Assembly (NCBI GenBank): GCA_922989275.2
Contig: OV277870.1
Coordinates: 39,118,356 to 39,182,355 of the forward strand
DNA: 64,000 bases
Reading direction: 5' to 3'
From: Gari tellinella
Taxonomy: Eukaryota; Mollusca; Bivalvia; Cardiida; Psammobiidae
This document shows positions 35,101 to 47,560 of this stretch, one piece after another (position 1 is the stretch's first letter; every line of letters starts with the position of its first letter). The position numbers and the translations under genes were made by a program. The notes beneath the pieces are model-generated. The model searched no databases. It saw only the letters and a list, made by a program, of their open reading frames with translations, and had not been told where the DNA came from.

Positions 35101-35242
35101 GTTCTGTAAGAGCAATAACATACATGTAGGTACACACGTGTCTCAGATAACAAAGATAAGACGTTTGACGGCGGTAGAATTGTTCTGCTTGAGTTCATTT
35201 CGTTATTTCGATTTATTCGGTCTGGCACTTGAAAGTGTTGTC
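35101..35242 (+). promoter_or_regulatory. Proximal promoter of C1q gene 3
   Basis: E-box CACGTG at 35135-35140, AGATAA at 35145-35150 and AGATAAG at 35154-35160, all about 80-110 bp before the ATG. The same spacing and order occur before genes 4 and 5. GATA and bHLH factors are plausible regulators in haemocyte lineages; that is inference. No clear TATA box found. Confidence 0.5.
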
Positions 35243-36794
35243 ATGACAATGTTGGTGTTAGTCTCGTGTCTGTGTCTCTCGGTAGTTTACACTACTGCAT
35301 CTACAGTAGATACAGATCATAAAACTGACGCCATGGAATATCTGATTCGTCGTATTGAGGTGTTAGAAAACCGCGACATGCAGTTTAGAGAGGAGATGAA
35401 TGCGATGCGTAGAAAACAAGATAGACAGGAACGAGAGATAGCTTCTCTCCGCCGTGTGTTGGGGAGCAGAACAGGAGACAATGGACAAGTCAAGGAAGAC
35501 AACTTTCATGAGGACGAGAATAACCAACCGACGTCAGAGGCCAATAATGCAGCCTCAACAGATCGGGAAAACTTTAATCCAGGTATGCTCAAATACTTCT
35601 TATATTAATAAGTAGTAAATATAAAACATTCTTTCCAATGATGGAATAGAGTCCATGAGAGCATTAATGTTAAGTAGCACAGTGTGATAATGACAATATT
35701 TATACAGTGTTCCCTCTCTACGTCTGATCGGTTGTTTCCGCCAAAAACGTCGAGAGATAAATGCAACACTCTGTTGCGCACTGCCAACTGGTAATGTGTT
35801 TATTATATGCCTTGAATACAAACTAGTAACAACTAATAGTTGTTTAAATCATATACATCCAAAATTTATAAGTTATTTGAAGCAGAACGAGAAGTTTTGT
35901 ATTCCACAAAGAAAAACGCGACACTCGTACATGTACGTAAATGACGTCACGTTAAATCGAAAGAGAGGTCAGAGTAAAATACAAAGTAGCTGATACAAAG
36001 TGGCTGATACAGACTCTTGTATTTTACTCTGCAGATACACGCGGAAACGCTCGATATCACACGAAGGCATATAATAATATTTTAAATGGGCAATTGAGTT
36101 ACGTTTTACTACGTCGATGGTTTTTCAGAACATACTGCAAAATGACAAACAGTGTACATTCTGATTAGAGGATCCCTCTGATCCGGGTCTTCGCTGTTTG
36201 TTTTTGATATGTATTCTTTTCAGATGTACACTGTTTGTAATGGCGCATATATTCTGCAGTAGGGTTCAGTTTGTTAATAGGTTCTTAAAGGCATATATAA
36301 GTTCTACAAACACTTGTTCTTATACAAATATTTCAGAACAAGGCGTACAAAGAATACGTAGGGCTGAGGTTGATATAAACGTGGCCTTTTTTGCTAAACT
36401 CTCGCCGGACATTCCTCATCTCGGTCAAAACCAGATTGTAGCATTTGACACCATCGAGGAGAATGAAGGCAATGCCTATAACCCCCATACTGGCGTTTTC
36501 ACAGCTCCTGTGACTGGAACGTACGTGTTTTCCGCTACTGTAGCAACCTATGAACGATATGAAACCCATTACGGATTTGACCATAACGGGAAGGTTATTA
36601 CAAGAATGTATGTCAACGGAGCAGAATCGTACTACGAATCCGACTCCCAAACTATAGTTCTTCAGTTGAACAAAGGCGATGACATATCTATCAAACATGT
36701 AGATTCGGACAAAACAATACGAGGTGGCAACCGTTCGATATTTTCCGGATTCTTGCTGCGTCAGTCGTTTCCCAGTGCCAATGTTGTTGGTTAG
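35243..36794 (+). CDS. C1q domain-containing secreted protein (gene 3)
   Basis: Exons 35243-35582 (340 nt) and 36337-36794 (458 nt), with a GT donor and TTTCAG acceptor, join in phase 1 to give 265 aa. Residues 1-20 are a signal peptide (MTMLVLVSCLCLSVVYTTAS). About 28-75 is a heptad-rich coiled coil (IRRIEVLENRDMQFREEMNA), then an acidic tail. RIRR at 119-122 fits the furin consensus. The C1q domain runs from about 128 to the end: AFFAKLS, NAYNPHTGVFTAPVTGTYVF, GDDISIKH, FSGFLL. No collagen repeat. The start is the first ATG of a leader shared with genes 2, 4 and 5. AATAAA at 36808-36813. Likely a secreted, trimerising pattern-recognition protein; ligand unknown. Confidence 0.9.
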
Positions 36795-36925
36795 TCAATG
36801 ACTGATAAATAAATGTACGGCTTGGTTTAAAGTCCACGATAACTATCGTGTTCGACTTTATCTGAGGCTTGTTATTTGTACACCCCAGCTGACTTGGTAG
36901 TTATGACATATTCCATGGCTCTAGA

Positions 36926-37152
36926 TTAACCCTTTAGCGCATTTGCAAACAGTTTTGATCCTGATCAGACGCCGCGTAAAGCGGCTACTGATCAGGATCA
37001 AACCTGTTTGCCACTTGTTTTGAAATTACGTCAGCTACACTGCCTTAAATCTAACTTTGAAACGATCTTGCAGACGACAATATTGAAGCATACGATAATA
37101 GATCGGTGAATGAGGGAAAAACCTCACTTGTTATTTTGTACTGAAAGGTTAA
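36926..37152. mobile_element. TTAA-flanked MITE with family-1 hairpin
   Basis: 227 bp: TTAACCCTTTAGCGC to CTGAAAGGTTAA. The hairpin at 36943-37013 has AGTTTTGATCCTGATCAGAC / CTGATCAGGATCAAACCTG arms and an imperfect apex GCGTAAAGCGGC. About 130 bp after the C1q gene 3 stop. Confidence 0.65.
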
Positions 37153-37479
37153 ATATCTAAACAGCGTAATGGTAATCAAATTGTATTAAGAACAAAATGA
37201 AATAATCGTTATGAAAACTACCAAAGGTATCTAATGGAGAATGTGTAACACTCAACTTACAAGACTCGGAATTTTCTGAAATCTGTAAAACGAGTTAGGT
37301 TACCAAACGTTTGTTTTTTTATTTGTTCACCATTGCATGGACAAAACTGCGAACAGACTGGTGGTTACTTAGTTAATTGATATAAGTATAATCGTCGCCG
37401 GTGTTTAATTCATTTATCCCCTGAATATTTAATGGACAATTCCAATTTCAAAATAATTCTAGTCCATTTTTAGCTCGTC

Positions 37480-38510
37480 TGTTTCGAAGAAACTACGAGC
37501 TATTGGCATCACTCCGGCGTCTGCGTTGTCGTTGTCGGCGTTGTCGTCGTCCGAAATCTTAACGTTGGCCATAACTTTACAACTACATGTGATTCAAACT
37601 TTAAATTTGGTATGTGAACATGTATGGGTCATGTCCAACACAGTTCAAGGTCATTTAGAGGTCATTCAGAGGTAAAATAGGGTGGGTTCAATATTGGCCA
37701 TATCATTTGAACTGCATGTGATAGAGACTTGATATTTGGCATGTGTAACTCAAGAAGCTCTTGAACTCGATACAACATGGTTCATGTCAGATAAAGGTCA
37801 AGGTCATTACAGATCAAATAGGGTTAATTCAACATTTCCCATAACTCTGAAACAACATGTGATACGGAATTCATATTTGGCATCTCTACTCAACGCAAGA
37901 AGCTCTTGAGTTCAGTATAAGTTTGGCCATGGCAGACAAAGGTCAATGTCATTTAGAGGTCATTCAGAGGTCAAATAGGTTGAATTTAACATTGGCCATA
38001 ACTTTGGAACTGCATGTGATACAGACATGACATTTGGCATGCGTACTTAACCCAAGAAGCATTTGAGCTCAGTACAACTTGGGTCATGTCAGACAAATGT
38101 CGAAGTCATTTATAGGTCATATTTAACATTTCCCATAACTCTTAAACAACATGTGATAGACACTTCATATTTGACATGTCCACTCAAAGCATAAAGCTCT
38201 TCAGCTCAGTACAAGTTTGGTCATGGCAGATAAAGATCAAGGTCATTTAGAGGTCATTCAGAGGTCAAATGGGTTGAATTGATCATTGGTCATAACTTTG
38301 GAACTGCGTGTGATAGAGACTTTACATTCGGCATGTGTACTCAACGCAAGTAGCTCTTGAGCTCAGTACGAGTTTGGAGATGTCAGACAAAGGTCAAGTT
38401 CATTTAGAGACCCACAGTAGACAGACAGACAAGTAGTCAAGACAGACAAAGGCAAGAAGAAAAGCTCACTGTTCCTTCTTAATCTATTAGGATAACAAAA
38501 CAGACGAGCA
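37480..38510 (+). repeat. AGGTCA-rich satellite array with inverted ends
   Basis: Five to six units of about 165 bp carry CATAACTTTGGAACTGCATG, CAAGAAGCTCTTGAGCTCAG, GACAAAGGTCAAGGTCATTT and GAGGTCATTCAGAGGTCAAA. Short inverted motifs GCTCGTCTGTTT (37482) and AAACAGACGAGC (38499) bracket it. It appears to split a family-2 TTAA element: the left part, with ATGGACAATTCCA, lies at 37406-37477 and the hairpin at 38583-38652. Same family in antisense at 14755-15320. Confidence 0.65.
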
Positions 38511-38582
38511 TTGGCACCCGCTTGCGGTGCTCTCGTTAACTATCTATAGATCTAGTTGATTTTAACAATATATTTCAAAATA

Positions 38583-38652
38583 ACAAACAGTGTAGACCCT
38601 GATCAGTGGGATCCTTAAGGAGCCCTCTGATCAGGGTTTACACTGTTTGCAT
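38583..38652. repeat. Family-2 hairpin, near-perfect
   Basis: CAAACAGTGTAGACCCTGATC / GATCAGGGTTTACACTGTTTG arms with apex GGATCCTTAAGGAGCC. Right half of the element interrupted by the AGGTCA array. Confidence 0.65.
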
Positions 38653-39042
38653 GGGTCAAGTATAATCCTCACAGGTACACTGTTTTTAAATGACGATTAT
38701 ACTCGTCGCTAGGGTTGAATGTGTTTATGAGTTCCGGAGGGGTATCAGATTAACTCGGTTTGAAAATGCTGCAGAAAACATTCTTTGTCCTATTTGTCCT
38801 GCATTTGTAGTCGCTAAACCAATACAGCATAGTTTCTTCTAAAGATGACATTGGCAAACATTGTAGACACTGATGAGACGCAGAATGACGAATCGTCTAT
38901 TAAGAATCTGCATTATTTTCGATTACATATGAAATGATCTTTTGTATGGACAAACACCATACTATTGCTTATCTACAATGAAATCTTTCAGCGAGCACTC
39001 AGTGAATGTTCATTGCAATATCAAGGTATAAATGGCTAATAC

Positions 39043-39338
39043 AGTGTTCCCTCCCTACAACAGCCCTCCCAACAACGACTCCCTCCTTACAACGACCCTT
39101 GTCGACGCTCCCTAAACAGAACGATTATTCCAACCTATTCACGGCTGCAATGTAGTCTGCTTAAAACTGTCATCTGCTGGGTTTTTTCAAAGTTACATAA
39201 TGAACATTTTGACAGACAAAACTTAATGATGGGTGACAAACAGGTTGAATCCAGATCAGACGCCGCAAGATGTTTGCAAATGTAAGCCAACGCACACAAA
39301 ATTTGTCTCCCAGTGGGTGTCGTTGTAGTGAGGGGGCG
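39043..39338. mobile_element. MITE of the GTGTTCCCTCC type with half of a family-1 hairpin
   Basis: Left end AGTGTTCCCTCCCTACAAC, right end GTCGTTGTAGTGAGGGGGCGC. Inside are CCAGATCAGACGCCGC and a lone GTTTGCAAATG, so the hairpin has lost most of its second arm. Sisters lie at 13694 (split by copy A) and 58523-59128. It ends about 180 bp before the start codon of C1q gene 4. Confidence 0.6.
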
Positions 39339-39360
39339 CTGGAGAAGCATAATTACTGTT

Positions 39361-39518
39361 CTCAGGTCATAAGTGCGCATCGACTTGTTCTATAACAGCA
39401 ATAAGATACACGTGGTTACTAATTTGTGTCAGATAATGAAGATAAGACGATGCCCGGGAAGAATTGTTCTGCTAGAGGACAATTCGTTTCATTTGGTCTG
39501 ACACTTGAAAGTGTTGTC
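39361..39518 (+). promoter_or_regulatory. Proximal promoter of C1q gene 4
   Basis: E-box CACGTG at 39409-39414, AGATAA at 39431-39436 and AGATAAG at 39440-39446, in the order found before genes 3 and 5 with slightly wider spacing. Preceded by TTGTTCTATAACAGCAATAA, also conserved. Confidence 0.5.
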
Positions 39519-41018
39519 ATGGCAATGTTTCTGTTTGTCTCGTGTTTGTGTCTCTCAGTAGTCTACACTACTGCATCTACAGTAGATGCAGATCATAACA
39601 CTGACCCCATGGAATATCTGATTCGTCGTATTGAGGTGTTAGAAAACCGCGACATGCAGTTTAGAGAGGAGATGAATGCTATGCGTAGAAAACAAGATAG
39701 ACAGGGACGAGAGATAGCTTCTCTCCGCCGTGTGTTGGGGAGCAGAATTAGAGACCATGGACAAGGCGAGGAAGACAATTTTGATGAGGACGAGAATAAC
39801 CAACCGAGGTCAGAGGTCAATAATGCAGCCTCTACAGACGGGGAAAACCTTAATTCAGGTATGCTTAAATACTTCTTATATTAGTAAGTAGTAAATATAA
39901 AACATTGTTTCCAATGATGGAATAAAGTCCATAAGAGCACTAATGTTAAGTAGCACAGTGTGAGAATGGCCATGTTTATATTACTATTTGCAAAGTACAT
40001 AAACATAGGCGTTTATTACGAAAGAACAGCACTGTCAGTAAGTTTCATATATGAGCGACACACCGATTTTAATCTGAAAGCAGCAATAACTTTACTATAA
40101 TAGCACACGAATATGTTAAATCGACAAATCCAGTTTCCAATTAAGTTTAGTCCAGTTTACTACGTAGATACTTTTTCAGAACATACTGCAAAATGACAAA
40201 AAGTGCACATTTTGACCAGAGGATCCTTCTGATCTGGGTCTACGATGTTTGTTTTGGACATATGTTCTCTTCGGATAAACACTTTTTGTAATGAGCGCAT
40301 ATATGCTGCAATAGGGTTCAGTTTGTTAATATGTTTTTACAGACATATATATATTAATATATCAGTTCACAAACACTTAAATAAAGTATTAAATTTTAAA
40401 GAAAGTCATTTATATTTAATGTTTATAGCTTTTAAGGTAGTACGCCCAAATGAGATCTGGTCTATGTCGTTAAATATCGGTATTCTACGCAGAGCAATCG
40501 TTCTTTATCGTCAACTGACGTTCCGTACCGAACCAGCATGTTTTTATATATATATTTCAGAACATGGCGTGCCAAGAATACGTAGGGCTGAGGTTGATAT
40601 GAACGTGGCCTTCTTTGCCAAACTCTCTGCACATATTCCTCATCTCGGTCACAACCAGATTGTAGCATTTGACAGCATCGAAGCCAACGAAGGCAATGCC
40701 TATAATCCCCACACCGGCGTTTTCACAGCTCCTGTGTCTGGCACGTACGTGTTTTCTACGACTGTAGTAACCCATGACCAGGATATAGCGCATTATGGAT
40801 TTGACCATAACGGGAAATTAATAACGCAAATGTATGTCAATGGAGCAGTTTCGTTTGCAGAATCTTCCTCCCAAACTATAGTTCTTTCGTTGAACCAAGG
40901 AGATGATGTATCTATCAAACATACAGATTCGGACAAAACAATAAACGGTTACAATTATTCGATATTTTCCGGGTTCTTGCTGCGTCAATCGATTGCCAGT
41001 GCCAATGTTGTTGGTTAG
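39519..41018 (+). CDS. C1q domain-containing secreted protein (gene 4)
   Basis: Exons 39519-39858 (340 nt) and 40561-41018 (458 nt), phase 1, 265 aa. Signal peptide MAMFLFVSCLCLSVVYTTAS. Coiled coil as in gene 3 (ENRDMQFREEMNAMRRKQDR), then the acidic linker EEDNFDEDENNQP. Junction EHGVPRIRRAEVDMNV retains the furin-like RIRR. C1q hallmarks: AFFAKLS, GNAYNPHTGVFTAPVSGTY, GDDVSIKH and FSGFLL. Exon 1 and the intron are closest to gene 5. In the domain, SFAESSS replaces the SYYEST/SYYESD of the paralogues in a surface-loop position, a possible ligand-site change. AATAAA at 41032-41037. Confidence 0.9.
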
Positions 41019-41194
41019 TCAATGATTGATAAATAAATGTTGTTTCGTTAAAGTCATGTTTGACTTTATCTGATGCTTAATATATGTACACCCCGATTGA
41101 CTTGGTAGTTATAAAGTATCCAAATGGATGTACATGTATATAAAGGTGGTAAACGGTACATTCTTAGCGTTTTTCCTTGTTTGTCTTCGCCGAG

Positions 41195-41728
41195 CTGTAT
41201 AGGCCGGTTTTATTGACTTGGCAGGGCGGAGTTTCGATGCGGACCATTGCATTTTAACTTTGGTGGCGACAGCACGCTCTTTTATAATCGGAATTTACCG
41301 TTGTCGTCTGCCGTTTTTTCTCAACATTACATATAATTGGACATTTTGAGAGAAGGAATATAATGAAGAATGCCAAACAGCTTGAATCCAGATCAGACGC
41401 CGCGTTACGCGGTATCTGATCTGGATTTAAGCTGTTTGCAAATGTAAATCAAGTCTTAACATTCTCTCTATATAACAACTCCCTCCAAACAACACACGCA
41501 CTCTTTGTCTCCCTTTCGGTGTTGTTGTAGAGTGGGAGCAGTGTACATTCCTTTTTCACATGGATATGGATGCACGCATAAATTGTGTTTCTCCATGTTG
41601 AAAGTACTGTACAATAATGATATAATTCGGAACATTACCTATCATCCCTATAATCAAAAGTAAATCAGTTTATCTTTGCCAAAGGTTAGCTCCGCCCTGC
41701 CAAGTCAATAAAACTGGTCTATATCATA
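41195..41728. mobile_element. Inverted-repeat element with family-1 hairpin inside
   Basis: TATAGGCCGGTTTTATTGAC / GTCAATAAAACTGGTCTATA and CTTGGCAGGGCGGAG / CTCCGCCCTGCCAAG form outer inverted ends about 530 bp apart. Inside lies a family-1 hairpin (about 41373-41440, AGCTTGAATCCAGATCAGAC / ATCTGATCTGGATTTAAGCT) within the remains of a GTGTTCCCTCC-type element (right end GTAGAGTGGGAGCAGTG near 41527-41543). This looks like a nested insertion. Confidence 0.55.
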
Positions 41729-41769
41729 TGTAGGAGACAGAGCGTTTGGACGAGAGACCGGCAGGGGCG

Positions 41770-42355
41770 CGTCTTACTAAACATCGTAACTTTCGATCTA
41801 AAAATATCGTAAGTTTTAAAGTTACGATAATATTTGTCGTACGATGCTTAGTAAGACGGGCACTAGGATTTCAGATTTAAGGTTTATAGAAATTTATTGA
41901 AAGTCAAAGGAACTGTACGGGCACGCTGCATAACACCTACAGTAAATAAGTTTCATTCTTTCACCACTGAAATCGCCTACAATCCACTTTTCAAACAATT
42001 TGGATTCAGATCAGATGCCGTGTAACTCGGCGTCTGATCAGGATCCAAATTCATTGAATCTCCTATCGATTTTTCTTAAGTCAAACTGCCTAGACAAAAG
42101 TGACAATGAAAGTTGTCTGCAGCATTTTCTAAATGACACCCCGCCTTAACTCATTAGACCCTATCGACTAGTATGTTTGTCATTTACAAATGGTTAACCT
42201 TTTCAAGAATGCATTTATCCTGTGCAAACAGTGCAGACCAAGACCTGATAACTCCTGGAGGATCCCGCAAATCAGAGTTTATAATAGATTGCAGAAAACA
42301 TCCCTAAACATCAGTGGGCTAGAGCAATCGTCCATTAAACGTTTCAGGGGTTAAA
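41770..42355. repeat. Foldback, family-1 hairpin and inverted duplicate of 34500-34830
   Basis: 41770-41870 is a foldback with GTCTTACTAAACATCGTAAC / GTACGATGCTTAGTAAGAC. 41995-42055 is a degenerate family-1 hairpin (GCCGTGTAACTCGGC). 42090-42355 is the reverse complement of the family-2 TTAA element near gene 3 (TGTCTGCAGCATTTTCTAAA, TTAACTCATTAGACCC). Confidence 0.5.
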
Positions 42356-44870
42356 ACTCCATCTAATCTTCTTCTGGATGATTTGTCTGTCTGTAAAGTC
42401 AGCATCTAGGAGACGACAGTATTGAAGCACACGACAATAGAGTGGTGAAGGGATGAAAACCTCACATGTAATTTGGTACTGAAAGGGTAAATGACAAAAT
42501 AGTGATCTGCCTACAAACCAGTGATACAAGGACAAAAGTCTGTGATCTCTGGATAGTGAGCATCACAAGGCAAGACTTCGCCATTTTTAAATTGCCATAA
42601 CTCGCAAGATATAGCTGGTAATTAAAATGTATTGAAAAAATGAGAATGTTTCTCGTGAGTATATTTGACTATGTTTAACCTATTTCATACAAAACATAAA
42701 GTAATCAGAAAATTCTACATTGAACAGAGAACAAGAATAATTCAGAAGCCAAAACTATCCAGGGTATTAAATAGAGGATCTTACATGAGTGCTCATTAAT
42801 ATCATTCTTAATAAACGAGTTGACTAAAACAATATGACGCGAGCCTTGGCGAGCGTTATATTTGTTTTAGTCAACGAGTTTATTAAGAATGATAAATAAT
42901 GAACACGAATGTTAGATCCTATTTATCACATAAACATTTTAAAACCCTTTTAAGTGAACTGAATCCGTAGTTTTTTGTCTCTCCGCCATATGTATTTTCC
43001 GCCAAAACTTGACGTTGTTTACAGTAACACCATGGCAAATGACGTCATTTGGCGCCCAGCGACATGCAGCGCTCGTGGACGAACAGGTAGGGCCGGAGCC
43101 GAACTATTGATATTTCACTATAGTTTATTGAATGGCTTTATAACACTCCCAGAGTCGGTTTTATGTGATAAAGCATATTAAAACATGTCTGATAAAAAAG
43201 TATTTCGACCCATTTGAGAAGTACCATCACCAAAAACACTTGCAAACTGGAGTTCTTGCTCCCCTTGAGCAAATTCCCATCCACACAACAACTTGTGTGT
43301 GTTTGGTTTTCTTTCTGATTAAATATTTGAAATTCAAATTGCCCCTTTTTGAAAATATATACTCTATTGATCTAGATAAGATTATTGCACAGCAAAGCAA
43401 TTGGTTTACAACACAAGGCCAATACCGATCGACAATCGAACTGATACCCAAATGAATCATTTCCCAATGATCTATGGTCGGTTAAGAAAGTTTAAGAACG
43501 TTGCAGATCAAAGCAAACAGGTATTTGACATATCTACCGCACCTGGAGTGTGAGTCTGTTTTAATTGAGCCTAATAACACCACAGCTACTGAAGTACGTA
43601 TATCTACATTAACAGTGTACATAATGTCCAAATATAACCCTATTTAACAAAGTGGGATTAATTTAATGAGTCGTTTCAGTTTAATCTGATAACCTCGCAG
43701 TCGTAGTATTACAGAAATACTTATGGCCAGGCTCAGAGGTTTTAAAGATTTTGAGTTGACTTCGTGGTCGTTCTCAAGCATTTGATTGGTCAGAGTTGAC
43801 CCTAGGGTCAAATCTGACAAATCAAATGCTTGAGAAAAAACTCAGGCTCAATTCGAACACTTTATAACCTTGACGCCTGGATTACATATACTCGAATGGC
43901 TACCAATATATAGAATTACATGTACTTACTTGGCGAGACTAGAAAGTGTTTCGTTCCTTGTATATGGTGTAGTTGCGCTTTAACGCTCTTCCACAAATCA
44001 CCAACAACAATATAATACAGCGATAAGATGGAGACTTTTCAAGAAAGCTGGAAGTAAAGACAAAAGTTGCGGTATGTGCTGTCTGAAGGTGTAATCTTCT
44101 ATACGCCTTTACTTTAATTTAAGTTGTGAATCACATCATGTGCACAATGTTTTATGAGATTCATCTCATGCACTAACCTGACAGCATCCTTCACTGTCAT
44201 GATATCATCTAAACAATCACCGTCTCCTTTCATTTCACAAATTAAGATAAAACGACTGAAGTAAAGAGTGTCAACATTATTTAATAATAGTATACCTTAC
44301 CTACGTACGCTCCTTCTTTTTCTTTGTACGAGCTAGCGGTCACTATTTTACGATAGTGCCCGCTAATAGTGCCCGCTGAGCACGGTTGACGTCATATGAT
44401 GACGTCGTTATGATTGCGTAATGAAATGTGAAACAACTGCTCAAGGAATTGTTACCGTCACTTTTAGCACATATTATCAATGTCCGAGTAGATCTACTTG
44501 TAAATAAAATGTGAAATATATTTTAAATTGAAATTTATCTATGATAAATATTTAAGACTCATAGAGATTAGTTGTGACTTAAAGAGTTGATCTGTTTTAG
44601 TCTTATAAACGTTTAGAATTTTATTTGTTTACAAAACAATCAATTTGATTGTTTGCCATTTCATCAAAGATCATACATTAATTTTAAAAATCAATTTTAC
44701 ATTATAAATTTCATAATATGGAAAGTGTAGATTCAAGTATACATAAGGAAGCTTACTAGTTACTACCGATGCAAAATGTTATTATAGGGAGGTAATCAAT
44801 GCACATATATACTTGTACATTACTTGACAATACACAGAACTGATTTGATCCTACTTATTAGTGCGGTATA
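42356..44870. other. Spacer with palindromes and a duplicated non-coding element
   Basis: 42804-42895 is a foldback (TTCTTAATAAACGAGTTGAC / GTCAACGAGTTTATTAAGAA, apex CGAGCCTTGGCGAGCG). Together with the next 250 bp (CCGCCATATGTATTTTCCGC, ATGACGTCATTTGGCG) it recurs in inverted form at 59690-60050. 43757-43845 is a second foldback (CTCAAGCATTTGATTGGTCA / TGACAAATCAAATGCTTGAG). Short frames at 42975 and 43165 have no recognisable domain. Confidence 0.45.
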
Positions 44871-44872
44871 CT

Positions 44873-45047
44873 ATAAGAAATAGTACAGCCCACTTCGGGC
44901 CTCCTTGCATTATAGTGACCTCCCAGTCAGCCCCAAAATAGTTTTCGGCCCGAAGCCGAAGGCTGAGGGCCGTAAACTATTTTGGGGCTGACTGGTCGGT
45001 CACTATAATGCAAGAAGGTCCTCAGCGGGCTGTACTATTTCTTATGT
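44873..45047. repeat. Long foldback, about 80-bp arms
   Basis: AAGAAATAGTACAGCCC / GGGCTGTACTATTTCTT, CTTGCATTATAGTGACC / GGTCACTATAATGCAAG and CAGTCAGCCCCAAAATAGTT / AACTATTTTGGGGCTGACTG stack around a GGCCCGAAGCCGAAGG apex. Among the longest hairpins in the window. Confidence 0.65.
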
Positions 45048-45055
45048 AATGAATG

Positions 45056-45125
45056 TCAAACGGATTTGATCCTGATCAAACTCTGCATTACGTTACGTCT
45101 GGTCAGGATCAATCCTGTTTGCAAA
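45056..45125. repeat. Family-1 hairpin, degenerate
   Basis: GTTTGCAAAC-type outer arms and GATCCTGATCAAACTC / GTCTGGTCAGGATCAA inner arms. The apex is decayed (GCATTACGTTACG). It adjoins the preceding foldback. Confidence 0.5.
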
Positions 45126-45481
45126 CAACCTTTATATTAGGGGTATGGCAATAATACACGTGGTGCCGTGAGGTTTTTATTACTTTTCTGTACAACATCC
45201 CTGTGGGGATAGAGTGCTTAAACGACTATGTCTTAGAAATTTGATTTGTAATTGTAATTAGAATATAACCTACATTTTAAACCAATCAAACTGCCTTTTG
45301 CTACCCATTAAGTACGGAACTTAATCATTAAGAATTTTGTTGTTTTTCGACGTCGTGTGGTGTTTGCGCGCGCAAAAAGACCGTAGCAACTAATTGTAGC
45401 ACTTCCATATTTGGCGATCTCACAACCAGAATCTTTACTAGAAGCTTTTAATGGGCCAATCAAAATATAGGTTATATTCTA

Positions 45482-45600
45482 AGTTAGTTAGAACATATTA
45501 AGTGAAATATTAATGGCTAAGAAGGGTCACGCTCGCTGGGCGCTCGCTTTGACCTTATTAACCATTAAGAGTTCACTTAATATGTTCTAACTATAACATA
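45482..45600. repeat. Foldback with CTCGCTGGGCGCTCGC apex
   Basis: Arms TTAGAACATATTAAGTGAA / TTCACTTAATATGTTCTAA and ATTAATGGCTAAGAAGG / CTTATTAACCATTAAG. Same AT-rich arm plus GC-rich apex design as several others here. Confidence 0.6.
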
Positions 45601-47104
45601 AGGCATGCTGAGAGCGTGCATTCATGTGACCTTATCTTCATTATAATTATATGTTTTATAACTTGTCATATTAGGGGTAGCATCCCAAGGGGTTTGTGTG
45701 TGGTATAGAGGAGGCGGCTTAAATCTCTCTGATATTCCTGAAACTTACATTTTTTATCTAGACATAACACTGAATATCCTTGAATAAAATTAGGATCAAA
45801 GAAACCTGTATCTTTATGTTACATCTCGAAAAATAAAGAGTTAATTTTTTAATTTTAGATCATGTTAATTTTGCAAATGGTAATACAGTACAACATATCT
45901 ATGACGATCACTAAAACTAAGACTAACTGATTGGATAAAAGACAGGTTACAGCTTAAAGCAAGGGGACAGTAAAACAGAAAGCTTTAAGCAGTCACCTGT
46001 CGTAAACATCTAATAATAAACACAATTTAGTGGTCGTAATAGAGGGTTTCTACTGTATTTCCATAGATAAATGGTAGACAATGGCATTGTTAAAAGCTGC
46101 TGTATATGAGAACGTTTGCCAATGACAAGTGTTAATTGTGCTGAAGGTTCAAAAAGATGACATTGAACTATAAACAGGTGTGACTGTTGCTACGGTAACG
46201 AGCCTTGTTTTAACCTTTAGTACGTGCGGCATTTGAAGTATGCGAAAGTAGATGTCTGCAGCATTTCTAAGAGAGATTTACTTACTTTTTCCTGTAGTAA
46301 TTGTCAAACAGTTTGATTCGATATCCTTAGCAAGCCTGACCCATTTTGTACACATAGCACAGACACTACCGGACTAATTTGGAGTTCATTTTCTGAATAA
46401 ACGCTACACTTTGACATCTCAAAACTACTCTGACGTGTCAAAACGAAACCGAAAGTGATAATTTATTTTTAGAGACGCTATATTTAAAACGCGTTTACAC
46501 TCCGCTCTACGCTTTTTAGGTAAAAAATAATCTGAGCTCAGTTTGAGCTTTTTGAGTTTTGTGGTGACATGTTTACACTGTTTTACAAGACAAGTGTACA
46601 TTTGACAGACGCGCCATTTGTAAATTGTACCATGTAAAACCCTACGTGGAACTTCCGCATCCATGTTTGCTTATACTAGTAAACTCATGCATTAAATTAT
46701 GAAACGTTTAGTGGACATTCCCAGTTTTCATTGAAATCCATTCCATAGTTTGACTATTTAGGGTTGTTTTATATAGAATGAAAGAAAGTGCAAACCCTTA
46801 TAGGAGGGCTCTTAAACGAATCGTCTGATCAGGGCCTTTGAATGTGTTAACATTGTAGAATAAACAACTCTGCGTAGTTTAAAATGGACCATACTAAATT
46901 TGAACCTGGAATTGTCCAATTGAACCTATAAGCCAGATACTCCTAGCACCACCATTTAAGCTCAATCAGGAACCATTGGAGTTTCAGAGGGTCTAGTGCT
47001 AATACACTGACATGCATTGGAGTACAGACATCACTGATTAATAGTAGAGACCTTCCACGTTTGTAGGGGTATCTGTAGTTCGGTATGAAGCGGTTGCTAA
47101 CCCA
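45601..47104. other. Spacer, left part of the gene-5 duplicated block
   Basis: No gene recognised. From about 46570 it matches 33980 onward near gene 3, including GGGTTGTTTTATATAGAATG and GAGGGTCTAGTGCTAATACA. Confidence 0.45.
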
Positions 47105-47312
47105 TTAACCCTTTCCTGATCAAACTATTCGGGAGAGTTTTACCCCTTCACCGCTTTATTGTCGTCTGCTTCACTATCATTGTCTGCAAGTTAGATTTAA
47201 GGTTGTATGACTTAAAAAATATCGCTAAAAGTGACAAACATTTTGGGTCCTGATCAGACGCCGCGTTACGCCCAATTACGCTTTCTGACGTCATTGGTAC
47301 AGACAGGGTTAA
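47105..47312. mobile_element. TTAA-flanked element with half of a family-1 hairpin
   Basis: TTAACCCTTTCCTGATC at 47105 and ACAGGGTTAA ending 47312. Contains CCTTCACCGCTTTATTGTCG and CCTGATCAGACGCCGCG, then loses the second arm. Without parallel in the gene-3 block, so inserted after that duplication or lost there. Confidence 0.55.
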
Positions 47313-47560
47313 ATCCTATTTTCGTCTACATTGGCAAGCACTGTAGAAACTAATGAGACACCGAATGACGAAGCAAGTATTCAGGGTATGCACTCTTTTT
47401 TCTTTTTCATGTTCAATGCTCTATTGTATGGACAAACATCTGGCCATTGTTTATCTATAATAAAATCTTCCAGCTAGCAAACGCTGAATGTTCACTGGAA
47501 TATATCAAGGAACAAACATTTGAATCGAAGTTTTAGTGTTCTCCAGTCATATGTACACTT

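Noticed and set aside
43165..43455. 96-codon open frame
   Set aside because: No recognisable domain, low-complexity AT-rich codons and no neighbouring exon.
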